From Rhizobiaceae bacterium (GTDB lineage: Bacteria > Pseudomonadota > Alphaproteobacteria > Rhizobiales > Rhizobiaceae): 64,000 nucleotides of DNA. The stretch lies in contig JAHBYV010000014.1 in the NCBI GenBank assembly GCA_019635795.1, positions 1 through 64,000 on the forward strand, in the 5' to 3' direction. The notes below the pieces were generated by a model. The model was not told the DNA's origin, made no database searches, and worked only from the letters and a program-made list of their open reading frames with translations. A program made the position numbers and the translations under genes. Positions 46,661-54,542 of the stretch are shown piece by piece. The stretch's first letter is position 1. The number at the start of each line of letters is the position of its first letter.

Positions 46661-47982
46661 GCAGCCGAGCCGATCTGCCGCCCCAGACTATCAGTGTCGA
46701 TAAGTTTTGAAATTGAGAAGCGTCGCGCATGTGCGATAACCACCAGGCACGCTAACGAATAACCCGCTGCGTTGGCAATCGATAGAAAGACAATAGCGCT
46801 GAGTGCCGCCCCCTGCATGTAGCCAAGTAGAATTGCTATGGCTCGAATGACAAGCAACGAAAGCTGGATCACCAGATTGCGCGCTTGCGCCTCAGTGGCC
46901 AGCAGCATAGTCGATATAGATGAATAGATCAGTTGCGCGCAGGTTCCCAGGGCCATCCAGGCAATAAATGCTCCGGCCTCTCCCCAATCCGCACCAAATA
47001 CGAATGTCACGATGGGTTCGCCGAATAGGAACATCAGAAGTGTTGGAAGAGCTGCTACGCAGAACACGCCAAGCATGGCGCGCGTCGCCAACTTTCCGAG
47101 GTTGCCGCTTGCGACTCGGTCCGAGCTTTCTGATAAAATAACCTGACCCATTGCTTGAGATAAGAGGCTGGCAGGTGAGGCAAGCGCCCGATCTGCGAGC
47201 GCGTAATAGCCTGCTACCACAGGACCGAACAGTACCGGGAGCAATATCATAGGAAGCTGGGTGCTGATTGTGTTGAGAATTGAAGCCGCTGTATCGATCT
47301 GAGGAAAGCGTTTGAAACGAACCGCGACCCGGCTCATGCGGCGAAGGATAGTTTTGGGACGCAGTTCACCTTTGCTGAAACGAATGGTCCTGGCGAGGCG
47401 TAAGGTTCCTGCAGAAAAGCCAAGAAGCTGGCCGACTATCAAGCCTGTGGCACCAAATCCGGCGAGCCCCAGACCAATCTGCGTTCCACCATTTGCGGCC
47501 GATTGTGCTATTCGCGTGTAGGCAATCGCCCCAAATTCGCGACGGCGAACCGACCACATACGAATGGAGCGATATGTACCTGCGCCGAGCAAAACGACGG
47601 GCAGGAGCCATAAAACCTGAGCCAGATCAGGCAAATGCATAGCTCCGGCAATCTGCTCTGGAAAAAGCAGCACAGCACCTGCAGCGAAGCCAGCTATTAA
47701 TGCATTCAACACCAGAGCAAGAACCACGATAGCCCGCGCGTCTCGTTCACGCTTTGCCAGCGGCACGGCAAACTCATAACGCAAGCTTGAGGCAACAAGC
47801 AGCACATTCAATATGCCGCTAAATGCGCCAAATACACCGAAATCCTCCGGTGAGCAAAGCCTTGTAACGATCGGCATCGCGGCGAGCAGCAATAATTGTC
47901 CTGCGACATTGGCCGAGACCAGCAATGCCACAGAACGGACGAGGCGATTGCTTTTAAGCCGCGCAAATGGGAACAGATTCAT
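46639..47982 (-). CDS. wzx: Polysaccharide flippase (Wzx-like, MATE/PST superfamily)
   Basis: A 447-residue membrane protein with 12-14 hydrophobic segments. The N-terminus SVALLVSANVAGQLLLLAAMPIVTRL-like pattern and FGVFGAFSGIL are typical of the oligosaccharide flippase family. It moves undecaprenyl-linked repeat units across the inner membrane. It lies between wbpA (72 bases upstream) and the overlapping wzy. Confidence 0.87.
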   Translation of the reverse strand: MNLFPFARLKSNRLVRSVALLVSANVAGQLLLLAAMPIVTRLCSPEDFGVFGAFSGILNVLLVASSLRYEFAVPLAKRERDARAIVVLALVLNALIAGFAAGAVLLFPEQIAGAMHLPDLAQVLWLLPVVLLGAGTYRSIRMWSVRRREFGAIAYTRIAQSAANGGTQIGLGLAGFGATGLIVGQLLGFSAGTLRLARTIRFSKGELRPKTILRRMSRVAVRFKRFPQIDTAASILNTISTQLPMILLPVLFGPVVAGYYALADRALASPASLLSQAMGQVILSESSDRVASGNLGKLATRAMLGVFCVAALPTLLMFLFGEPIVTFVFGADWGEAGAFIAWMALGTCAQLIYSSISTMLLATEAQARNLVIQLSLLVIRAIAILLGYMQGAALSAIVFLSIANAAGYSLACLVVIAHARRFSISKLIDTDSLGRQIGSAACARAQE

Positions 47983-48054
47983 TCTTCAAGGTCCGGACGC
48001 GACGGCCGACGCAGAACCGCAAACGCCGGCTGGTAATTGAACCCGGACCTGCGC

Positions 48055-49368
48055 TCATGCCTTCACCAGCGTGTCAAAAGATTCGCGGAACTTGCCGCGT
48101 GTATCGATGACGAGCTTGGCATTCTGCCGGATCATTTCATAGTCGAACTTTGAGTGGTCGGTGAGCAGCACCACACAATCGTAGCTCGCAACCGTTTCCG
48201 GCGTGAGTTCGACCGATTTCAAATTGAAATTATGTTCGCGCATTTTCGGGAATACCGGCACATTCGGGTCCGAATATTCAATCGCAACACCCTTATCACG
48301 AAGCACTTCCATTACTTCGACGGCGGGCGACTCGCGCATATCGTCAACATCGCGCTTGTAAGCGATGCCGAGCGCTAGAATGCGACTGCCTTTGAGCGCC
48401 TTTTGGCGATCATTAAGAGCGTTAGCGATTTTTTCCACGACCCACTTCGGCATGTCGCGGTTCACCTCGCCTGCCAGCTCGATAAAATGCGTATTCAGAC
48501 CGTATTCGCGCGCTTTCCACGTCAGATAGAAGGGGTCAATCGGAATGCAGTGACCGCCAATTCCCGGCCCGGGGTAGTATGCCGTGAAGCCGAATGGTTT
48601 CGTCTTCGCCGCGTCAATCACCTCGAAGATGTCTATATCCATCTTGTCGGCAATCATCTTCATCTCGTTCACGAGACCGATGTTGACCGACCGCTGGATG
48701 TTCTCGAGTAACTTGGTCAATTCAGCTGCACGCGTTGAGCTTACCGGGACAACCTTGTCGATCACCTGCCCATAAAGAGCCAAACCAACCTCAAGGCAGT
48801 CGGCGCTGTAGCCGCCACACACTTTTGGAATCGTGCGGGTGGTAAAGTGCTCATTGCCCGGATCTTCGCGCTCAGGCGAATAGACCAGAAAGTAATTTTC
48901 ACCGACCTTGAACCCGCTCTTTTCAATGCGAGGCAATAATTCTTCGTCAGTGGTGCCGGGATAGGTCGTACTCTCAAGGGACATGACCTGTCCCTCCCGC
49001 AGATTCGGAAGAAGCGATGCCACCGTATCGAGGACAAAACTCAGGTCGGGCTCCCGATGCCTACTCAGAGGCGTGGGCACACACAAAATGAGCGCATCCG
49101 GTTCGCTGGCGCGAGAGAAGTCCGTTGTCGGCTCAAATCCGGCTTCGCGAGCTTGCGCTACACTCGCACTCTTAATGTGATCGATATAGCTTTTGCCTTG
49201 CTCAAGAAGGTCGATCTTGCTGCGATCAATATCAAAACCAATTACCTTGTAGCCAACTTCGCAGAACCGGAGAACCAGAGGCAACCCGACATAGCCCAAT
49301 CCGACGATGCCAATGGTTGCCGTGCGTTCATTGAAGCGGCGCACCAATTCCTGCTTGATCTTGTTCAC
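48055..49368 (-). CDS. wbpA: UDP-GlcNAc 6-dehydrogenase (WbpA-like)
   Basis: A 437-residue UDP-sugar dehydrogenase. It has the Rossmann motif GLGYVGLPL near residue 20, TTYPGTTDE near 138 and the catalytic Cys in [14 protein letters not shown] near 262; [16 protein letters not shown] near 330 closes the NAD-domain match. The [13 protein letters not shown] variant is typical of UDP-N-acetylglucosamine rather than UDP-glucose dehydrogenases. It makes UDP-GlcNAcA, the first step of the WbpA-B-E-D-I path. I prefer the GTG at 49368, with GAAGGA 9 bases upstream; TTG at 49377 is the alternative. It is the first gene of the minus-strand operon. Confidence 0.9.
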   Translation of the reverse strand: MNKIKQELVRRFNERTATIGIVGLGYVGLPLVLRFCEVGYKVIGFDIDRSKIDLLEQGKSYIDHIKSASVAQAREAGFEPTTDFSRASEPDALILCVPTPLSRHREPDLSFVLDTVASLLPNLREGQVMSLESTTYPGTTDEELLPRIEKSGFKVGENYFLVYSPEREDPGNEHFTTRTIPKVCGGYSADCLEVGLALYGQVIDKVVPVSSTRAAELTKLLENIQRSVNIGLVNEMKMIADKMDIDIFEVIDAAKTKPFGFTAYYPGPGIGGHCIPIDPFYLTWKAREYGLNTHFIELAGEVNRDMPKWVVEKIANALNDRQKALKGSRILALGIAYKRDVDDMRESPAVEVMEVLRDKGVAIEYSDPNVPVFPKMREHNFNLKSVELTPETVASYDCVVLLTDHSKFDYEMIRQNAKLVIDTRGKFRESFDTLVKA

Positions 49369-49508
49369 GTTCGACAATCCTTCGATCCTTGCCTTGGGCT
49401 GGGGGTGTAAACGGGCAGCGTCCCTAAATCAGGTTTGCGGCCAAATAGCAGCAAGTGCGCCTGCTTCCAAGGCTAGGATGCACTAAATTAGCATACGTTA
49501 AATTAAAA

Positions 49509-50882
49509 TCAAGCCGCCCAGATATTATACGCTCCGACCGGTCCCACATTGTCGTCCACCGGCACAATGCCTGGCATAAGCGCCGGGCATGCGATCTGAT
49601 ACCGGACATTGGCCGTGCGAGCATGGATAGATAAAGCCATAGGAGAGTATCCGAAGCTTTGTCGGTATGGCACGCTGTCGTGAATTGTCAGGGAAACCCA
49701 ATTGCTTGAGGGCAATATTACGACATGATTTCGCGATGCGACCCCGTTTAGAATTAGCGTTTGCCCTGTGTTGCACCGCACGAGTATCTGGTCGTTCATC
49801 GCCCTCAGATAGAGATGAAGTGTCATATTCGGTGCGCGCAGCACCTGGGAGGAGATAAGGGATAAATACCAGTTCTGGGAAAGATGGTTGACAGGAGATC
49901 CTGTGCCTGAACCGGAAGTGAGCTCTGCAACCCAGAACTCAACGCCGTAGCGCCTGTAAGCTTCGCCGCGAATCATATCGACCAGCGCACGCACACTCGC
50001 ATTCATCGTGCCGGCGGTGCCGCCATAATCAGTATTGTTCTGTATGAACTTTCCTACCCCCGCGACCGTAGCGCTATTGTATCGCGTCAGATATGCAGGC
50101 ATCGTAAATGGACCAACGGAAATTGCGCCAAGGTTATCGACCGCAAAGCGTCCGCTATCGGAATAGAGGTTCAGGCAGTAATCGGTCAGGACATTGGTAG
50201 CCGGAAAGCGAACGGCCCCCGTTGATCGATCAACTGATATGGCTTCTCGCCAGTTGGACCCATCGCCGCTCACCTTGAGGGCAAAATCGTTGGATCCCAT
50301 AAGGCCCATTTCTGCAGCACCGGCATAGCCCGACTGCATCAACAACGAAACAGTACAGGTTTCAGCTTCCTTATTCATCTTGTAGCGAAGGTCGCCCGTA
50401 CCGCCCTCGGCACCTGTTTTGGCAGTCCAGAGGGCATTATTCAGCTTCACTGCAAGATTATTTACAGCATCAGCAGTCATGCCTACGCCGAGCATAGGCG
50501 CGTTTTGCAAGCTCACCGCATCAAGTTCCTCGCCGATGCTTCCGCCTTGCATTTTCTGCCACTCAATTCCCGTCCAGAAACATATGATTCCTTCGTCCAG
50601 AATGGGTGCCAGCCAGCCAGCCCGCGGTTCGTAGAAGATCCACGCACCGTCCTGCCACGCGGCAATATTGCCTTCCTGGCCGGCCCACTCTCCACTTGCT
50701 GAGTTGGCCACGATATAGCGCGTGCCTTCAGCCGGGCTTGCCGGCGGTGTGGCGAGGTTGCGCGAAACAACTGCGAGCTGAACCAAGGCGTCCAGTTTCC
50801 GCAGTGCTTCGTTGTGAGTCACATGCTTTTGTGCCTGTGATGGCATAATGTAGGGCAGATTAAGATTTGAAGTTTCTTCCAT
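49509..50882 (-). CDS. DUF2793 domain protein
   Basis: A 457-residue protein. The N-terminal 110 residues (LPYIMPSQAQKHVTHNEALRK, then GTRYIVANSASGEWAGQ) match DUF2793, which occurs in alphaproteobacteria and in phage or gene-transfer-agent virion proteins. The rest is beta-rich with no known motif and no signal peptide or membrane segment; it may be a carbohydrate-binding or fibre-like part. It lies between the polysaccharide cluster and the type I secretion genes, 73 bases downstream of the HlyD gene and on the same strand. Function is not known; a surface-associated or glycan-binding role is inference. Confidence 0.75.
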   Translation of the reverse strand: MEETSNLNLPYIMPSQAQKHVTHNEALRKLDALVQLAVVSRNLATPPASPAEGTRYIVANSASGEWAGQEGNIAAWQDGAWIFYEPRAGWLAPILDEGIICFWTGIEWQKMQGGSIGEELDAVSLQNAPMLGVGMTADAVNNLAVKLNNALWTAKTGAEGGTGDLRYKMNKEAETCTVSLLMQSGYAGAAEMGLMGSNDFALKVSGDGSNWREAISVDRSTGAVRFPATNVLTDYCLNLYSDSGRFAVDNLGAISVGPFTMPAYLTRYNSATVAGVGKFIQNNTDYGGTAGTMNASVRALVDMIRGEAYRRYGVEFWVAELTSGSGTGSPVNHLSQNWYLSLISSQVLRAPNMTLHLYLRAMNDQILVRCNTGQTLILNGVASRNHVVILPSSNWVSLTIHDSVPYRQSFGYSPMALSIHARTANVRYQIACPALMPGIVPVDDNVGPVGAYNIWAA

Positions 50883-50955
50883 CGCGCAATTCCGGCTCCA
50901 GCCAATATTGCACGAATCATAACCTGCCCTTGCAGGGGGGGGATAAATTCCGTTC

Positions 50956-52266
50956 CTAGTTTTCCCGGAATGCGCGGTCGATCTGGTCCCGCAGAGGCTT
51001 GACGATGTAGGACAGCATGGTCCTATCGCCTGTCTCGAAAAAGATTTCAGCCGGCATACCCGCAGTCAGGCTCAGATCGCGAAGCTTTTCCAACTCTTCA
51101 GGCGGAATATTCACACGCGCCTGATAGTAGGCACCACCCGTCTGCTTGTCGATTGTCAGGTCAACCGCAAGCTGTTCCAGAGTGCCCTTGAGCTCAGGGG
51201 TAGTCTGCTGGCTGAACGCCGAAAGGCGAACTACAGCTTTCTGGCCCTGATGCACCTGATCAATGTCCTGCGGCAGAATTCGAGCCTCAACTGCAAAATC
51301 ATCCTCGGTTGGCACGATCTGCATCACGGTTTCGCCTGGCGAAATAACACCTCCGATAGTGTGGATCGAAAGCTCATGCACGACACCGGATTGCGGGCTG
51401 CGCAATTCAATGCGCCGCAGCTGGTCCTCTGCGGCCGTCTTGCGCTCTGAAGCTTCACTTATTTTGGCCTGAAGATCGCTGATTTCCTTTGCAACCTCGC
51501 TGCGCAAGTCTTCGTCGATCTGTATGATCTGCAACTCAATTTCAGCGATCTTGCCTTTCGCCTGCGCTATGGAAGCGGTGCGTGCACCATACTCGCCGTC
51601 CAGGCGCGCTTCCTCACGCTCCAGAGCCGCCACACGCTGCACTGATACCAGCTTCTGGTCCCACAGCGACTTTACGGCATCAAGTTCCTTCTTGATCAGG
51701 CCCATTTCCCGGCGCTTTGCAGCCTGTTGCTCTTCCTGCCCAGCAACCTCCTGCCCGAGCTGGGTAATCCGCTCACGCAACTGCATCTTCAAACCGCTGC
51801 GGGCATTGGCGCGGAGCTCGAAAACCTTGGTTTCGTTCTTCATAAGGCGCTGAACCTGCGGATCATCCTCACGCCCTTGAAACGCAATCGGCATCCGGAT
51901 TGTCGTTGAACCGTCACGCTCGGCTTCAAGTCGGGCAAGCTGCGCCCGATACTCGTCGAGGCTGTTCGCAACAATCGCCAGGTTGGCTTTGGTCACCGTC
52001 GGGTCGAGCCTGACCAGAAGGTCGCCGGAATTCACTTTTGAGCCTTCCTTGACGACGATTTCACTAACGACGCCGCCTGTGGGGTGCTGGACCTTTTTGA
52101 CGTTAGAGCTCACAGCCAGCAACCCTTGGGCAATTACTGCGCCTGAGATGCTGATTGTTGCAGCCAGCGCACCGACAACGCCTACGAGAAAGGCACATGT
52201 CGCCAGCCCCGCAAACAGATAACGGTTGATGCTGGCGCTGAACGGAGATTTCGAATCCACTGTCAT
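50956..52266 (-). CDS. Type I secretion membrane fusion protein (HlyD family)
   Basis: A 436-residue periplasmic adaptor. One N-terminal membrane segment (about residues 17-38) is followed by a biotinyl-lipoyl-like half (HPTGGVVSEIVVKEGSKV near 62), a long coiled coil (about 95-285, rich in Glu/Gln/Lys/Arg) and the second lipoyl half with LRSPQSGVVHELSIHT near 295. This is the PrtE/HlyD layout. It overlaps the ABC gene by 4 bases. No TolC-like outer-membrane partner is in the window. It most likely serves the adhesin at 54543-57455. Confidence 0.93.
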   Translation of the reverse strand: MTVDSKSPFSASINRYLFAGLATCAFLVGVVGALAATISISGAVIAQGLLAVSSNVKKVQHPTGGVVSEIVVKEGSKVNSGDLLVRLDPTVTKANLAIVANSLDEYRAQLARLEAERDGSTTIRMPIAFQGREDDPQVQRLMKNETKVFELRANARSGLKMQLRERITQLGQEVAGQEEQQAAKRREMGLIKKELDAVKSLWDQKLVSVQRVAALEREEARLDGEYGARTASIAQAKGKIAEIELQIIQIDEDLRSEVAKEISDLQAKISEASERKTAAEDQLRRIELRSPQSGVVHELSIHTIGGVISPGETVMQIVPTEDDFAVEARILPQDIDQVHQGQKAVVRLSAFSQQTTPELKGTLEQLAVDLTIDKQTGGAYYQARVNIPPEELEKLRDLSLTAGMPAEIFFETGDRTMLSYIVKPLRDQIDRAFREN

Positions 52267-54092
52267 TTCGCTTCCGGCGCAGCCACTACCTTCAAATTGC
52301 GAGACGGAAGCGCAGGACGCGTCAGCTTCGCAAGGATTTCATTCTTGCGACCGAATGCGTGCATCCGGCCACCGTTCATCACGAGCACAAGATCGAGGTT
52401 AGCCAATGCGCTCGGGCGATGGGCAACGACGATCACGATACCGCCTCGACGACGAATACGTTTCAGCGCTTCGCTAAGGGAAGCTTCGCCTTCCGCATCA
52501 AGGTTCGAGTTCGGCTCATCAAGCAGAACGAGGAACGGATCGCGATACATGGCACGCGCAAGCGCGATACGCTGGCGCTGCCCTGCTGAAAGCTCGACGC
52601 CCTGTTCGCCAATGCGCGTATCATAGCCATCCTTCAGGCGTACGATCAGTTCATGAACACCTGCGCTCGCCGCAGCCGCTATCACCAGTTCCGAAGTTGA
52701 CTCCGGATCGAAACGGGAAATGTTCTCGGCGATTGTTCCGTCGAAGAGTTGCACGTCTTGCGGAAGGTAGCCGATATACTTGCCAAGCTCGTCGGGCACC
52801 CATTGATCGAACGTTGCTCCATCAAGCCGAACGGACCCGCGGACCGGAGCCCAAACTCCTGCCAGACCGCGCAAAAGCGACGATTTACCAGAGGCGCTAG
52901 GTCCAATCACGCCGAGACCATCTCCAGCACGCAGACCAAAAGTCACATCCTGAACGATGAAATAACTGCCTCCCGGCGCAGCAAGTCCGAGCGCTTCAAC
53001 GGTGAACTGGTTACGGGGCGCGGGCAATTCCGTGCGTACGCTTTCTTGCGGCAGCAATTGCACCAGTTTTTCCAGCCTCTGCCAGCTTTGGCGTGCACCT
53101 ATCAGACCGCGCCAATGGCCGATGAGTTGATCGATAGGAGCCAGTGCCCTGCTCATGAGAATAGAACTGGCAATCATGATGCCGCCTGTAGCCTCGCCGC
53201 GAATGACAAGGAAGGCACCAATGGCCAGGATCATCGACTGCAAAATTGTTCGCAAGACGCGCGCCACTGTTCCAAGCGTCCCGGCGGTATCGCTGGCATG
53301 AGCCATGGCGTCCAGATGTGCGAGATTTACCTGCGACCAGCGGTCGCGAATGCGCGAGCCGAAGCCCATCGCTTGCAGAACTTCGGAATTGCGGCGGGCG
53401 GAGTCGGCCAGGGCCGCACGTTGTGACGCAAGCCCGCTTGCCACACGCATTGGTTCCTTCGTGCGCATCTCTGCAAGCACGGTAAGCGCAAACAGTACGA
53501 TAGCGCCAACCAGCGCAGTTACGCCAATCCAGAAATGAAACAGGAAGCAGATGAAAACATAGATCGGCATCCACGGAAGATCGAACAGCGTGGAAGGCCC
53601 TGCCGATGAGAGAAACGAGCGTACCTGATCAAGGTCGCGCATCGGTTGATTGCCATCGCCCGGGAGCTTGATCCGCAATGGCAACTGCACCATCGCAGTG
53701 TAGATGGGGCCGCTGCTTGCATAGTCGATAGCGGAGGCAATACGCGTCAGAAGTCTGGAACGAATCAGCTCCAGAATGCCCTGAAAACTGAAAAGAACCA
53801 GGGCAATGATTGAAATCCCAATCAGTGTGGGAATACTCCGACCGGGAACAACGCGATCATAGACTTGCAGCAGGTAAAACGAGCCCGTTAGCGTCAGAAC
53901 ATTTATGACGCCGCTGATAAGCCCGATACTTATGAATGCGCGCTTGAATGTCGCAAGCGCACCCGAAAGACCGTTCTTGCTAGTCGGATCGAAGTCACGA
54001 AAGCGCAACACGCTTACAATTCTTGCAACCCCGTTCCAAACAGGACTGTCCTTGCGAATTGCGTCGAGCCTAGTTTGCAGGCGCTGCCACAT
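52263..54092 (-). CDS. Type I secretion ABC transporter (PrtD-type permease/ATPase)
   Basis: A 609-residue fused membrane/ATPase protein. About six membrane segments lie in residues 35-320. The ATPase domain has Walker A GPSASGKSS near 395, signature ELSAGQRQR near 500 and Walker B LVLLDEPNSNLD near 522. It has no C39 peptidase or C39-like domain, matching exporters of RTX proteins with uncleaved C-terminal signals. It is divergent from the RTX adhesin gene 450 bases away and directly upstream of the HlyD gene. Confidence 0.93.
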   Translation of the reverse strand: MWQRLQTRLDAIRKDSPVWNGVARIVSVLRFRDFDPTSKNGLSGALATFKRAFISIGLISGVINVLTLTGSFYLLQVYDRVVPGRSIPTLIGISIIALVLFSFQGILELIRSRLLTRIASAIDYASSGPIYTAMVQLPLRIKLPGDGNQPMRDLDQVRSFLSSAGPSTLFDLPWMPIYVFICFLFHFWIGVTALVGAIVLFALTVLAEMRTKEPMRVASGLASQRAALADSARRNSEVLQAMGFGSRIRDRWSQVNLAHLDAMAHASDTAGTLGTVARVLRTILQSMILAIGAFLVIRGEATGGIMIASSILMSRALAPIDQLIGHWRGLIGARQSWQRLEKLVQLLPQESVRTELPAPRNQFTVEALGLAAPGGSYFIVQDVTFGLRAGDGLGVIGPSASGKSSLLRGLAGVWAPVRGSVRLDGATFDQWVPDELGKYIGYLPQDVQLFDGTIAENISRFDPESTSELVIAAAASAGVHELIVRLKDGYDTRIGEQGVELSAGQRQRIALARAMYRDPFLVLLDEPNSNLDAEGEASLSEALKRIRRRGGIVIVVAHRPSALANLDLVLVMNGGRMHAFGRKNEILAKLTRPALPSRNLKVVAAPEAK

Positions 54093-54542
54093 GGAAGGCT
54101 TCCCTGCATCTATATTTATATCTGCCGTAGTAATGGCCAGTATCCGCCTTGCTGTTCCAGTTGTCGGCCGCGTTTGCCAAACAAATCGTGGCGTAAGAAT
54201 GGCCGAGCATAGAAGTCGTTGAAGTTAAGAGGCAATTTGTCTGCCAATGTTCCTTAAAATTTTGCATAACAAGCTTCATTATCGACGCCAAAACTGGAAA
54301 AGGCCGACTCACCCACGCGAGATAGTATGGTTAATGCCAACGCAGTGAGCGCTCCCAAGAGCCGCCCGTCAATTCATCTCTTTGGATGGGGCCCGCGGAG
54401 TTTCCTGCCCTCGGTCACACCGGAGGGTGTGAACAAACCACCAATCAACATTAATTGACATCCTGCTAATTTATATAAATAGGTCTCCAAAGCAGAGTTC
54501 TTCAACAGTAGCTCTGCCCAATTGGCGATTTAGGAGAGCGGA
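54093..54542. other. Divergent promoter region of secretion genes and adhesin
   Basis: This 450-base gap separates the two divergent units. It holds a TCACACC/GGTGTGA hairpin (54415-54432) and a TTGACA at 54455-54460 followed by an AT-rich run (TTATATAAAT at 54471-54480), though the spacing is shorter than ideal for a sigma-70 promoter. AGGAGA precedes the adhesin ATG. No gene is seen. Confidence 0.5.
54415..54432. repeat. 7-bp inverted repeat in the adhesin upstream region
   Basis: TCACACC and GGTGTGA pair around a GGAG loop, 23 bases before the TTGACA at 54455. It could be a regulator-binding site or transcript structure; there is no T run. Confidence 0.45.

Noticed and set aside
49509-50882. 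Prophage region
   Set aside because: A single DUF2793 protein with no integrase, capsid, portal or terminase genes nearby does not support a prophage.
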